In this document: positions 37,763 through 49,408 of the stretch, one piece after another
How positions within the stretch are numbered: the stretch's first letter is position 1
How the letters are laid out: each line of letters opens with the position of its first letter
NCBI GenBank assembly: GCA_030068075.1
Contig: CM057835.1
Location: 24,954,930 to 25,018,929, forward strand
Direction: 5' to 3'
Length of the DNA: 64,000 bases
Source: Paguma larvata
Lineage: Eukaryota > Chordata > Mammalia > Carnivora > Viverridae
Made by a program: the position numbers and the translations under genes
The notes under the pieces: generated by a model
Databases searched by the model: none
What the model saw: the letters and a program-made list of their open reading frames with translations, nothing else
What the model was told of the DNA's origin: nothing

Positions 37763-37975
37763 AAAATGGTTAATGTGTTGTTACGTGACTCTAAGTTAAG
37801 AAAAATTATTTTAAGAAAGAAAAGAAAAAATAATCTGTCTCATACCCCTGTGTCGGTGACATTCCTATCCTGAGGCCACCCCAGGCCCTGACACGTCATT
37901 TAAGAGAAGAAGGTAACACTGATACATGGAATAAAAAGAAGACAAGACAACCCAGTATAAAATCAAACACTTCAC

Positions 37976-38155
37976 CAGTAGTTCTCAAAGTGGGCTCCCT
38001 GGACCAGCAGCACCAGCGTCCCCTGGGAACTTGTTAGGAATGCACATTCTCAGGCCCCACCCCAGGTCTCCTGGATCAGAGTTCAGGATGTCGAGGCTGT
38101 TTTGACAAGGCTCCGAGTGGGCCTGATCAAATCTGAGGACCCACTGCACTAGGTC
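37976..38155. mobile_element. MER-type hAT element
   Basis: CCAGTAGTTCTCAAAGTGGG, GGAACTTGTTAGGAATGCAC, CTCAGGCCCCACCCCAGGTC and GAGGACCCACTGC follow the layout of short nonautonomous hAT elements. Confidence 0.65.
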
Positions 38156-38417
38156 ACTGACAAGCAGAGCCACGGGAGGTGGTCAGGAAGAGGAGCTCGC
38201 GGTGAGGACGGAGGGGGCTGGGCAGTGAGGGGTGGAGGGGGTCTGGAGATTGGCCAGTGAGCCCGCAGTTCCGGGTGGAGAGCCTGTCTGGACGTCAGCC
38301 ACCCGTGTGTTCCCAGTGCAGCAGAAATGCCTGCCTGCCCAGGGAAGGGCCCTTCTCTGCCCCAGGACAGCTGTAACCCTCCCCGCCCCTGTGTAAGAGC
38401 CTCTGGTCACCCCTTAC

Positions 38418-38522
38418 CCTTCCCGGTCGATGTGTGGCAGGGCGGGCTTGGGCGTGTGTCTCAGCTTCCGGTGGAACTGCGTGAAGTCCAGCTTTTCGGG
38501 CTGCAGGTCCCAGGTGGCACCA
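38418..38522 (-). CDS. CTIF: CTIF internal coding exon C (105 bp, phase 2-2)
   Basis: The first base completes the split serine codon AG|T. The frame then reads GATWDLQPEKLDFTQF, then HRKLRHTPKPALPHIDRE, and ends with two bases of a glycine codon (GG). It matches human CTIF around residues 109-144; I recall KQPLPH in human where this copy has KPALPH. The acceptor is a pyrimidine tract ending CCCTCTAG. The donor is GAAGG followed by GTAAGG. The exon is 105 bp with equal phases at both ends, so it could be skipped without a frameshift. Intron B-C is only 1,246 bp, the shortest in the window. A CTCF-like motif overlaps the acceptor and is listed separately. Confidence 0.94.
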
Positions 38523-38534
38523 CTAGAGGGCGAG
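38520..38534 (+). promoter_or_regulatory. CTCF-like motif overlapping the exon C splice acceptor
   Basis: CCACTAGAGGGCGAG matches 14 of 15 positions of the CTCF core. It covers the intron-exon junction of exon C (38522/38523). Part of the match is forced by the AG acceptor and nearby coding bases, so chance is plausible. Confidence 0.35.
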
Positions 38535-39769
38535 AACAGGTGAGAAATATGAGGCAAGGGGGAGCCCAGCCCAGTTACTGATGGAACCAGACAGCTGGGC
38601 ACAAGCCTGGAAGGGAGTGTCCTCACGAAGAGGTGGGCAGGATAGGGAGGGCACCCACCAGCCGAGGGCAGGGGCGACAGAGACCCCTCACTGGAGTTGG
38701 TGGCGTCAGCTCTGTGTTCAAATAGGGGGACAGGCGGCTCACCTCTCCTCAGCCCTGCTGTACAATAACGCATGTCTATAAAACATAAGTGTCGGTCTGA
38801 TGCCTACTCTACAGTGGCCCCCATAAAACACTTCAGAGTTTGCTTTCAGGAAGGCTGGAAAGAAAGGAGGCCAAAAACCTGTCACCAGAGCTTCCGATAG
38901 CAGCTCAAAATGGTGGCAAGGCAGCTCTGAGGTAGACAAAGCAAGCCGGCGAGGCAGGAGGTTGAGTCCCACAAAGTCCCGGTCCCAGGAGACCACGGTG
39001 CTTCCATCCTGGGAAAACCTGAGTCTGAGCCATGGGTGTGCCTGGGGCATGCCCAGTGTTGGCCAGCTCCAAGGCCAGGGGCAGAGCGGAGCGAAAGGGC
39101 CACTGTCATCCATGGCCCCAAGCCATGACTCCCTAGAGGAGTGAACATATAGTAGTCTCCCATTAGCAAACCTTTCAGGGGCACCATCTCCTCACACTGA
39201 GGAACTCTGGCCAATACCCATTCTTCCAACCTGGCCCATCGGGAACCTTCTAGAGACTGAGCCACTGACAACCCTTCCTTCCTCCAGACCTCTCTGCAGC
39301 CATCCTCCCCAAATCCTATGACCTCAGGAGAGGGGGAGTAGCTCGGCCACAGCCATCTTCCCGGCTCTAACATGGGCTGCCTCGTGTTCGCTGTGTGACA
39401 TTCTCCTTTGCTCTTCCAACCACTAGTCCATCCCTTTGCCTTCTCTCCCTCTCCCTTGTGCTTAGACTGTTAGTGTTTGTCTTCTCTTTCCCCTTCTTTT
39501 CCTCTTTTCCTCTCTGCCTCCTCTTCCTTCTCTTTCTCTTGGATGGTCTCCTGTCATTTTCCTTCCTTTGATCTCTTTCTCTCTCTGAACTCCTTCTGCA
39601 GTGGCCTCATCCTTTCTACCTCACCCCCTCATTGTTTCTCTCCACTCCTTGACCAAAGAACGCTCAACATTTACTCAATTTCCAAGGACCCCATGGGTCT
39701 TCTATAAGGACAAGAACCTGGGGTCCCAGCCAGAAGCATACGCCACAGACAGGAGGAAGAAAAGCCTAC
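38523..39769 (-). other. CTIF intron B-C (1,247 bp)
   Basis: A short GT-AG intron between exons B and C. No repeat is obvious. On the plus strand 39400-39600 is strongly pyrimidine-rich (C/T with few purines), so the transcript is purine-rich there. No other gene is visible. Confidence 0.9.
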
Positions 39770-39843
39770 CTGAAGGAATCAAAGTTGTTGGCAGCCCAGA
39801 TATCTGTGCCCAGCATGTCCAGAGAGTTGTCTTTGCTGCCATT
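39770..39843 (-). CDS. CTIF: CTIF internal coding exon B (74 bp, phase 0-2)
   Basis: The minus strand reads NGSKDNSLDMLGTDIW, then AANNFDSF, then two bases (AG) of a serine codon completed in exon C. This matches human CTIF from about residue 85 and joins directly to the QQ end of exon A, so no exon is missing between them. The acceptor is a T/C-rich tract ending CTCTTCCAG before AATGGC. The donor is TTCAG followed by GTAGGC. I recall Thr rather than the second Asn in human (AANTFDSF), a conservative change. Length is not a multiple of three, so skipping this exon alone would shift the frame. Confidence 0.94.
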
Positions 39844-40589
39844 CTGGAAGAGACGAGATGAAAAAAGGGGGCATTATTTGCTTGGTCAGGACCCTGAGAA
39901 CAAGTGGCCAAAGGCCTAATCCCAGAGAGGGCTGCAGAGGCAGCCTCTCAGTGGGTCAATCTGGGCAGCTTGTAGGCTGGAGAGAGCCACTGGGGTGAGC
40001 ATCCTGGCCAGTGCACCCTACTGGGTCACGAGGATCCCTGGCCTCCCCCCAGGTACAGGCCCTCACTTTGCTGGTGTCTGACAGAGCTACGCTATCAGGT
40101 ATAGAAATAACCTGGGTTTCTGCTGCCCCTAGCCCATGGCTCTCTCTTCAAAGCTGCCCCACTGATGAGATGCTGCCACCATTGCCAGCCCGATGGCAGT
40201 GGCTTCTTCCCGGGCAGAGGCTCTGGAAAGCCAGCACACTGGCAGGTCCGTGTTGGGAGGCTGACTTCCTCTGGAGTTAAGCCCCACTTCCCGAAATCAG
40301 GCGGCCCTGAGAGAAACCCCTTTGACCAAGGCTACACCAGTGAATAGATTCTCTAAGTCAATCCGGCTCCAGTCTTTGTCCTCCAATGTCCCCTAGACGA
40401 TCCATCCTATAGACAGAAAGCACTGTATTTCATCTAGTTTCTATAATTTGGCTTCTCTGCCCCTCGGCTGACAATCTCCCCAGGTTCTCCGACAGCTTGC
40501 CTTACTCCTGATGCCCTCCATCCCTCGTTACCCCTACAGTCTGCGTTCATCATCAGACTCTTTAAAATCAATACTTCCACCTCCAGGAC

Positions 40590-41100
40590 AGCTGGACATG
40601 TGTCTGCCTTATGACCCAGGACGTCACTCCCAGGTGCAAACCAAAATGTGCACAGATGTTCACCAACAGTACGAAGCACACAGAGGTACAGAGCAGCACT
40701 ACTCACAATAGATCCACACTGGACGCCACCTAAACGCTTCCTAGCAGTTGACCAGACACGTATATCGCGGGATATTCACATACTGGAATATCGCACATCA
40801 GGGAGAATAAACAAATTAGAACAACATACGACAGCATAAATAAGCTCCCAAAACGTAAAGAAGAACAAAAGAACCCAGATACAAAAAAAGTACCAATTCT
40901 ATGATTCAATTTATATAAAGTTCAACAACAGGCCAACTAACTAATCTGTGGAGACAGAATTCAGGAAGGGGGCCCCAGGGTCCTGGGGGGTTGGTAATAT
41001 TCTGTTTCTTGATCTGGGTGCTGGTTACATAAATGTGTTTAGCTTGTGAAAACCCACTAAACTGTATGCATGTGATACGTACACTTTTTATCCATGTGTG
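40590..41100 (+). mobile_element. Diverged L1M 3' end
   Basis: ATGTTCACCAACAGTACGAA, CTGGAATATCGCACATCAG, ATTCTATGATTCAATTTATA, GTGCTGGTTACATAAATGTG and ACTAAACTGTATGCATGTGA follow L1 3' order. Confidence 0.7.
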
Positions 41101-41685
41101 TTAGGACTTTCTGGTTAGATTCCTGATAGTGTCCCCAGTCTGTTTTTAGGACTGATTTGTCCACAAACCTGCCATTTTTCAGGTCCACTAGTTCCTGCAC
41201 TGGATGACCTTCTTTTGAGACCTTTCAATGGGCCTTGGCCTAGGCAGACATGGAAGACACAGAAGTCGAAAAGTCACAGGCCCTGCCTGCAAAGAAGGGT
41301 GGGTGTGCAATGACACACATATAATAAAGAATTACAAGACAGTGTGATATGTGCATGGATTCAAGGGGCCACAATAGGACCAGAGCACAGGCAACTTTGC
41401 TGGTGACTCCTCCTGAGCAGGGGTCGCAAGGATTCATGGAGGAGAGGCAAGCAGAGGGAATAGCATGGAAGGGGTCATCCTGGCAAAGGGAACAGTGTGT
41501 GGGAAGGGCAGGACCCAACAGGGTGTTCTAAAGAACTTCAGGGCCCCTGGCTTTGCACAGGGGGGCACAGCAGCCCAGAGTGTGTGCAGGGATGCCAAGC
41601 GGGTGAGTTGGTGGTCCCCAACATCATCCACTCTGTCCTGGCCAGGGCCTATTAGGGACCCCATGAGTGCTCCTCCGTGATTGTT

Positions 41686-42118
41686 GGGGTTGAATTGTGG
41701 CCCCTCTCCAATTCATATGTTGAAGTCCTAACGCCAGTACCTCAGAATGTGACTTTATTTGGGAATAGGGTCGTTGCAGATGGAGTTAGTTAAGATGAGG
41801 TCATATGGGCGGGCCCTAATCCAATATGACTGGTCTCATTATAAAAAGAGGAAATCTGGACACAAAGACAGACACGCACAGTGGGAGGGTGCCATGGAGA
41901 ATCAGAGTCACATTGCCACAAGCCGAGGCACCGCTGTGGGCTGGGAGACAGGCCTGGAAAAGATCCTTCCTTGATGACTTCACAGGGGTCATGGCTCTCC
42001 CCACACCCTGATTTCAGACTTCTGGACTCCAGCACTGTAGCACTGATAATACCTTTCACTAGGGGGAGCCAGTTTGCAGGTCAGAAGTGTGGAATCAAGC
42101 AGCCCTAGCAAATTAATA
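41686..42118 (+). mobile_element. MaLR LTR (MST/MLT1 type)
   Basis: TTGGGGTTGAATTGTGGCCC, TCATATGTTGAAGTCCTAAC, GTGACTTTATTTGGGAATAG, TTAAGATGAGGTCATATGGG, CTGGACACAAAGACAGACAC and a terminal CAGCCCTAGCAAATTAATAT make this a clear ERVL-MaLR LTR, about 430 bp. No internal retroviral sequence is attached. Confidence 0.85.
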
Positions 42119-44139
42119 TGGCGAACAACCACTCATCTCTCTACGAACTACCTTTGTGAAGGTGGTCAGTCATGTCCCTTCCTCCTGCAGTCCGCAGATG
42201 CCCCCTGAGCCAACCCCAGGACCTTCTCACGTCCTCGCAGCCACACTAACCACCTGAGGGGTAGGGTTTTCCACAAGCTGCAAACAGAGCAGCCCACGCC
42301 AGCTTGGGCTGGTCTCTGACCTCCCAACATCCACCTCCCCAGGAACCAGCCTGAGAAAAGTCCCACCTTCTATCTGCCCTCCCCTGCAGACCACAGCCAA
42401 CATCACCCCAGAGCCTGCTGAACAAAGCCCCAGTGGACTAGGAACGAAGCCGAACCAGGTTCAAGGACTCCACCTCTGCCCCTCCCAGCAACCAGAGACA
42501 CCAAGCGCCTTGACAAAGAAGCCCCAAGATTTGGGGGTTTGGTTTTGTCTTTGATTTTCCTCGTCTTCAATTTGGTCAGAGCTGGCAAGCACGCTCCCCT
42601 CCCTGCCTGAATCGTACTCAGCATGCCTGACTCACCAGCCTCTCACGTGGAAACCAACCTAGTTTCCAGGGAGAGAGCAGTTTGCGTGTGCAGCCCAGCT
42701 TTTAATCAATCTGGAGGAAAGGGAACACACTGGCCCAGCCTCTCAGCAGAGGGCCCTGAGTGCTTTGGACCTTCATAGACACCAGGCAGGAGACAAAGAG
42801 GGGGTGTGGGGAAAAGGGAGAGTAGTAAATGGGGGGCTGAGGGGACACGGAAGAGGATGCATGACCTCAGACCTCATCCATCAAAAGAGGGTTGGCTCTG
42901 CCTGTGGCACCACCAGCCAGAAGCCTTGGGTTCTACGTGACACAACTTTCTGCTCCCACCATGCCCTGAGAGGCCGCCACGATCCTCTCTTGTGAGTCAG
43001 CCACATTTAGGGCCATAACCTCTCTGTATGGGGCCACATGGTAGCTCTGTGCCCCTGGGTGCTTCCTACCCTCACCTGTCCAGCCTGCATTCCCGAGATC
43101 CCTTCCACTATGACAGTGGTCTACCGACCCCACCTTGCTCCTCTCCTGCCCCTCTCCAGACAGCCCCATCCTTCACAGTCTGGCTCCTCCGGGAGGCTCA
43201 TGTCACCACCCAAACTGCAGTGACCTTGCTCTGCCCTAAACTAACCATCCATGCAGGTGGACTGCGGCCGCTCTTGCTCCATCTGCTTATAGTGACCCTT
43301 CTCCCGCACTACATCAGGGACACTGGCTGGCAGGCACCTCTCTGGGTCCCCCCAGGGCTCTATACTCAGCGTCTAAGAAGCGACTGCAGAACTGACTTTG
43401 GCTTCAATCAACTTTCACTGTCTTCCTCTTGCCACAATAGCCTTGTGACCTCAGTGAATTCTGGGCTTGAGATTCTTTGTATTTAAATAAAGAGCTCTCT
43501 GAGAGTGAAAAGCTGTAGGCTGCAGATTGGTTCCTTCTGACCCAAGTACGCTGCCGCCATGCCCTCTACTGCCAGCGGCAGACATCACTAATCAATTATG
43601 GCATGATTTACAGTCCTCAAATCAGATGACCCCTAATGTTCCAGGACCACCCCCTCCCTCCCTCCTCAAGTTGCCTCATCACCCTCCCCATCCCAACTCC
43701 TGGTGCCTGGATTGCTTCCAATGCAACTTTGAAATCGCACGTGACTCGTGACTAGAGAGGCTCACTTTCTATCGATCAACCCCCACGAGGCGACAGCCCC
43801 CAGGCCTCCTGAGGTGGTAGCTGGTGTGTTCACAACACCCCTCCCAGACCTCAAACATAACCATCCGTGGGCAGAGCACTTCGATGCAAAGGTCATTAGA
43901 CACAAAAAAATTCAAACAAATGAATAAATCCTGCTTCTGAAGCATGTGCCTGAGACCTCACCCAGAGTGAAGTTCATTGTCCTTCAGAGCAGCAACACGA
44001 AGACTGTCTCCCTGATCCCCGACCCTTTAAATACCCGACTGACTCTGGCACTTACCAGTTCAGCTTCAGAGGAGTATCACTTGCCATCACTCCCTTATAA
44101 AAATGTTAAATCTCCCAGGTAAGTCTTTTCTTTTTCCAG

Positions 44140-44490
44140 TTTTTCTTAACTGTGATAAAAATGCACGTAACATAAAATTTACCATCCTAACCATTTTCAG
44201 GTGTACGGTTCAGTGGGCGGCCGACACTGCCGTCCATCTCCAGAACTCTTTTCACCCCGTAGAGAGGAACCTCTGATCTCGCTGAACACCTAACTCCCAC
44301 CGCCCCTCCCCCCGGCCCCTGGCCCCCACCGCCCCTGCCCCCAGTCCCTGGCCCCCACCGCCCTACTTTCTCTCTTACGATTTCCCCGACTCTGAGCACC
44401 TCACACAGGTGGAATCATACAGTATTCATCATTTTGTGACTAGCTGACTTCACCTAGCCTAATGTCCTCAAGGTTCGACCATGAGCCCAA
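44140..44490 (-). mobile_element. L1M 3' fragment, antisense
   Basis: Plus-strand ACATAAAATTTACCATCCTA, CCATCTCCAGAACTCTTTTC, GGAATCATACAGTATTCATC and TAATGTCCTCAAGGTTCG are the complement of a common L1 3' region. The C-rich 29-bp duplication lies inside it. Confidence 0.75.
44296..44363. repeat. 29-bp tandem duplication, C-rich
   Basis: Unit 1 (44296-44324) and unit 2 (44325-44353) both begin CCCACCGCCCCT and end CCCTGGCC. A third partial copy starts at 44354. It lies within an antisense L1 3' fragment. The transcript strand has many runs of three or more G. Confidence 0.9.
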
Positions 44491-46059
44491 GCAGGTTGTA
44501 AGCCCCATGACTGTCTTCTCTTCTTGTGCCTCCACAGTGGCCAAGCCAGGCACACAGTAGGTCCGCCTCCGACGTCTGCCCACTGATTGACCGGACTCTC
44601 CCCTGTAAGCGGAGGAGGCAGAACCCTCCTGCTGTCTTGTCTGAAGGACTGATTCACAGATTAGGATGTAAAGATCGATTTCCCATCCTAGGATTCAAGG
44701 GCACGGAAGAGTAAGGAACGTGGGCAGGAGAGAGAATGACAAGAAAAAGGGACAGGAAGGTCACAGCCAGGAAAAGCGTCATGTGGACGGTTCCCCTGCA
44801 GCTGTGACATTCAGCAGCCTTAGAGGAGGTGACGGCATGGGGCAGGGGTGAGGACCCCTTGGGGCCACTGAGCTGGAGGAGCTGAGGCCTGTCTGTGCGG
44901 AATTAGAACAGGAAGGTAACCCCATTAACAGGTGAGAGGGCAAGTCTGGAGAAGCTCACAAGGATAGTCTGGGTCACAGGGGACGACCTACTTATCGTCA
45001 CTCTATTTGACACAGTAACTGCGGCCTATTACACGACTCGGGATGTTTCGTCAGAGCTCGTTGCAATAGAATGTGGCAGGCATATAATCACAGCATGCAA
45101 CCGTTTCTCAACAGGGGCTGGAGAAATTGCCTGGCACTTGGAAGCAAAATCAATCTCCACCAAATCTTGGGCCAGAGAGGGAAGAAGCTTGTCTGCTGAG
45201 CCTTCCCTTGCTGTCCCTTGTCGATGCCAAGGTGGTGGTCCAGGCAGTGCCTGGAGGGGCCAGACTGAGGGCGATGGCGAAACTGGACTACCAGGAACCA
45301 AGGGCTTCACACGCCCATCCCCTATGCCCCAGCCCCGGGCTGGCAGCCTCTGAGCTGACCATGAGGTCACCTTGCCACGGGGCTTCAGATTCTACCAAAG
45401 CCCTTAGAATGTCTGGATACTCCCCCTTTCTTGAGTTCTGGACACCAGTGCTCAAACGTTGCAACTCCCAACACATACGTGTGCAATGCAGTCCACCTGT
45501 TTCACAAACCCTCTTATTATTATAGAGACTTTACAGAGGGGCAGGGGGTTGCAGACAGACAGACCCACAGTCAGGCAGACTGCAATCTGACTTCTGGAAC
45601 CTCACACCTGGAGACAGAGCCACCTCACGGTCCAAACCACCACCCCCCCCGCCACCCCTTACACTGAGGAGCTGCATGAGGGGGAAGGACAAGCAGAGGA
45701 TAGAGCAGAGGGTGACCAGCACTTGGCTTGTCCCTAGGCACTCCCTACTCTCTCAGGCCCCAGGCTGCAGCCGGCCACCACAGGGGCCTTGGCTTCCTGG
45801 CACACTACTAATGTCTGGTGTTAGTGTGAAGGGCCGTGAGGTCACGCCAAGCTATCCAAGACAGGGGCTTATATTCCCCCTTTGGACACTGTACTCTTCT
45901 TGGACTCATAGAAAACAAATGTCCCCCCCAATCCCAGTCTTTGTTTCTGATAGCATCCAGCTCAAGGCCCTTCCTCTCTGTAGTTCTGCCTTTCTTCGAC
46001 TGATGCTAGTGCTCCAGGAACCCACAGCACAACCAGCGCTTCCCGACTCTTTGACTGCT

Positions 46060-46710
46060 GTGCTTCCCAGTGGTGTTCTAGAAACACTAATCCACTGGCT
46101 CTTAAATGTCAATGTGCATCAGAATCATGCAGGGAGAGGAGCATTGCTAGCTTAAGTTTAGCGCAGCTGGGGTGGCCCATGGAACACACTTTTAGAAACG
46201 CTGGATGTTCAAAGGGTTTGGTGGGGTTCGAGAAGAGTTCAAAAAGGCTCTCTTGTCAAATGTTTGGAACACACTGAGTTAAAAGATTGTTGTTGCTGTT
46301 TTTTTAATGTTCACTTATTTTGAAAGAGATAGAGAGAGTGGGAGAGGGGCAGAGAAAGAGGGAGAAAGAGAATCTGCTCTGATAGTGCAGAGCCTGATGT
46401 GGGGTTCGAGCCCACAACCGTGAGATCACGACCTGAGCCAAAATCAAGAGTGGGATGCTTAACAGACTGAGCCACCCAGGTGAGCCAAAAGATTGTTAAA
46501 TAAATTAGTTTACTGCAAAACTTCTTGGTGCCTTTGTTGGTTTTAGATGGATGTTGACTCTTCAGGTAGGTAGCAATAGAGTATGCAGTATTTCCCAAAC
46601 TCCTTTGGCCAGAAACCCATCCCATCCTTCCTCTTTATTCCACAGAGAATGCTGCAGGACTAGGGTTCCACAGAACCTACTTTGGGAAATGGACTTCTAA
46701 CACTCTCCCT
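46060..46710. mobile_element. MER-type DNA element split by a SINE
   Basis: Left part 46060-46290 (GCCCATGGAACACACTTTTA, GAAACGCTGG); right part 46497-46710 (CCCAAACTCCTTTGGCC, GGGTTCCACAGAACC, TTTGGGAAATGG). The two ends are partly inverted copies. The SINE at 46298-46486 separates them. Confidence 0.5.
46298..46486 (-). mobile_element. Felid SINE, minus, diverged
   Basis: T-rich tail, AATGTTCACTTATTTTG, GA-rich segment, then a head complement ending CCACCCAGGTGAGCC. The duplication AAAAGATTGT is at 46281-46290 and 46487-46496. The SINE interrupts a MER-type DNA transposon. Confidence 0.88.
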
Positions 46711-47284
46711 CAATGATTCTGCATCCCCTCATTAGGAACCTGGCTTCACTCTTTGTTGTATCCCTCTACTCAGTCACTTCTCATCCTAGCCATGGGACCC
46801 AGCATCTTTCATTAAATATTTTTCAGCAAGGATGCGGGTATCCAGGCACGAGAGCCCACCACAAAATGGCACTGGTGTTTTCAAGAACGTCCTCCGGTTT
46901 GCAATTCTTGTGACTAGAGCTCTTCTTGGAGCCCTTTCCCCTCCCCGGCCCTGAGGTCACCCAGGCCCTGCCCCCCAGGTTGCTGCAAGGCCAAGGTTCT
47001 GAGAAGCCTAATCAGAAGAAACCACCCTTTTCAGCGGATCGGTTTTAGCACTTAAACGCTGCCGAATCCTTCACAACGGGTCCTTTTCCTGTCAATTAGG
47101 GGGCCTCATGCCAGTGTGAACCGTGCTGTTCTCAGAACAGATCACAAAGGGATAATGAGCACTTTAAACCATGTGGAAGAATAAATGGAAACAGCCTGTC
47201 TACAGGCAGGGAGACTGGAGCCGCCAGAGAGCCCGGCCAGTGCACAGCTACCCCCAGCTCAGGGGAGTCTGGACTCCGGCAATG

Positions 47285-47430
47285 ACAACAGCCAACTATC
47301 GCTGATGCAGCACTCACTGAAGGCCGGGTACCCTCTGAGCACTTCACATTGGCTACCACCCTAGGAAGCCCCATTTCTTGATGGGGAAAATTGAGGGTCA
47401 GAGAACTTGCCTGGGTTCAGAGAGCCCGTT
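47285..47430 (-). repeat. MIR/L2-like fragment, antisense
   Basis: ACCCTCTGAGCACTTCACAT and TTGAGGGTCAGAGAACTTGC match reverse MIR-type sequence. Confidence 0.6.
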
Positions 47431-48616
47431 CCCAGGGTGGGAATGTATACAAAAGTGTGGCCCCGAGTTTATGCTCTTAACTGTTGCACTGCGTGGTTAC
47501 ATTATTCAAATAAACTGTGACTGCACTGTGGACTGCTATAAGGCAGTCAGGTATCCATCCCCTCCAGACATTTGGCTTCTCTGAGTTCATCTCTGCCTAT
47601 GTTTGGGAAGATAGTGCTGGCGGAGGGAGCGAATTGCCTGCGTGAAGGGAAGAGGGAGTCTGGGGGTGTGAGCTGGAATGTATAAAGATGGGGGGGATGC
47701 TCTGTACCCGAGTGAATGAAACAAGGTAGGAGTGGATCACTGTACAGTAGAGAAACACGCTAAGTCAGGAGCTAAGTCCTCGGTGGACTGGATTTTCTTC
47801 GCTATACACAACTGTGGAGTGACTTACATGCCTGTGTGTGGGTATGTATGTGTCGATAATTCCAGGCTACAAGGGTTTAGAAACTAAGCAGAACTTGACT
47901 GACTAGGACAGCGCACAGGAGGAGGAGGACTGCTTCTATTATCGGGAGGGTCACAGGTGAAGTTCTAACCAGAGGAAGCTGGGGCACGGCAGTCTGGATT
48001 TCCCCCAGCTTGTCTGCTGTTAGTCAGCTGTGCCAAGGGACACTGAGGCAGAGGTGGCCAGCTTTGGTCCTGGCTTCCCACACCGGAAAGGCCAGTACGG
48101 GAGCAGCGGCACAGAGCCTAGTGCTGGGCACCAGGAAGAAAAGGGCAAGACAGCCCTTGCGCCCCAGAGGGCTCACAGTCCCAGGACATCTCCTTCCTTG
48201 GTGCAGAATGTTCTTCCACAGATTCTGTCCATCGTGAGAGCCAAGAACAAGGCTGACCCTAACATGCATTGTCTCACTTCATGTACATAGGTTCCCAGCG
48301 TAGCTGATGGGGAAGGCCATCCCTTTAGACATAGACAAAACTTCTCTCCTTTGTCTCCAAGGACCCCACCCCAACTCCCCTGCCTCAGCCTTGATCTATC
48401 ACCCATAGAAGTGGACTAGTCTTGAGGCTATCATCCCTGCCCACACAGCCCTTACCACCCAATGAATAATCACAGAAACAAAAAGAACACTGGAAGACGG
48501 CAGGTAGTCAAGCACCACATGACCAAATGCATGCCACCCCTGTTGCTGGCTTTAGGGGAGACAGCACAGGGGCTCTGAGACTCTGGGAAAACTTCCTGCA
48601 AGTACAAACATGGTTT

Positions 48617-48730
48617 GGATTAAGAGTGGGGACTCAGGACTCAGGCCTGCAAGCTGCTTACTGGAGGGCTCAGGAGAGTCACTCAACTCCTTGGACTGAT
48701 GCTGCTTTCTCTGTGCCATGAGCATTGGGA
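48617..48730 (+). repeat. MIR fragment
   Basis: TTAAGAGTGGGGACTCAGGA, GAGTCACTCAACTCCTTGG and GATGCTGCTTTCTCTGTGCC resemble the 5' half of MIR. Confidence 0.5.
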
Positions 48731-49182
48731 CTGGACCAGTGATTCCCCAGTCAGCGTAGGGAGAGCAGGCAGAACATATGAGATATGAGACCAAAGGCCC
48801 CAGAAAGCATCTCTTGGGCCCAAAGAGGGGCTTCCAACAGGCTCGGTCTGAAACTTCTCTTAGGCTCCAATTAAACCAGAATTTGAGAGACAGTCCCATC
48901 CTATTAACTAACTCTGTGCATGTGTGTTCAGCACCAAGGACAGCACCCCAGATGCTGGTGGGAAAAGACCATGATGGACCCCCCCACCTCCAATATTTTA
49001 ATGCCCCTACAATAGAAGGGCCTTTGAGGCAGGAAAAAGGCAGAGCAGAAGCCAGCACAGAGGGCCTCCTGGGTGTCACCAGAGCAGAGTTCAGGAGCCA
49101 GAAAAGTCATTCCTTTCATTATGAAACTTTCCTGTCTGTCTGCCCATTCCGTCCCTTCCCTCTCTAATCCCAACTGTTTTTG

Positions 49183-49408
49183 GTTTTTTTTTTCTTTTTA
49201 ATTTTTAGTTCATTTATTTTTGAGAGAGACAGAGACAGAGCGTGAGCAGGGGAGGGGCAGAGAGAGAGGGAGACACAGAATCTGAAAGGCAGGCTCCAGG
49301 CTCTGAGCTGTCAGCACAGAGTCCAACGCAGGGCTTGAACCCACAAACCATGAGGTCATGACCTGAGGTGAAGTCAGATGCTTACCAGCTGAGCCACCCG
49401 AGTGCCCC
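49183..49408 (-). mobile_element. Felid SINE, minus
   Basis: T-rich tail, TTCATTTATTTTTGAGAGAG, body with GCAGGGGAGGGGCAGAG, and a head complement ending GAGCCACCCGAGTGCCCC. A weak duplication (ATCCCAACTGTTTTT before, ATCCTGACTGTCTTT after) suggests moderate age. Confidence 0.92.

Larger units (their letters stand above)
32794..38417 (-). other. CTIF intron C-D (5,624 bp)
   Basis: A GT-AG intron between exons C and D. It contains two MIR fragments flanking a TAC-rich low-complexity tract, an L1M 3' end split by an ERVL-type LTR, one SINE and a MER-type DNA transposon. Stretches 34350-35700 and 35830-36000 contain nothing I can identify beyond G/C-rich unique sequence and the CTCF-like motif at 34311. 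Confidence 0.9.

Noticed and set aside
36170..42118. Possible endogenous retrovirus coding regions beside the LTRs at 36170-37018 and 41686-42118
   Set aside because: Both LTRs appear solitary. No gag, pol or env-like open frame is adjacent.
43028..43486. 152-codon plus-strand ORF followed by AATAAA-like sequence at about 43486
   Set aside because: No homology recognised and no intronless-gene hallmarks such as a poly-A tail or target duplication. The AATAAAG is a common hexamer.
45676..46155. 159-codon plus-strand ORF
   Set aside because: Runs into a MER-type DNA element and has no protein-like conservation visible.
48552..49079. 175-codon minus-strand ORF in the CTIF direction
   Set aside because: It lies in intron A-B, where exons A and B join without missing residues, partly overlaps a MIR, and has no resemblance to CTIF or another protein.
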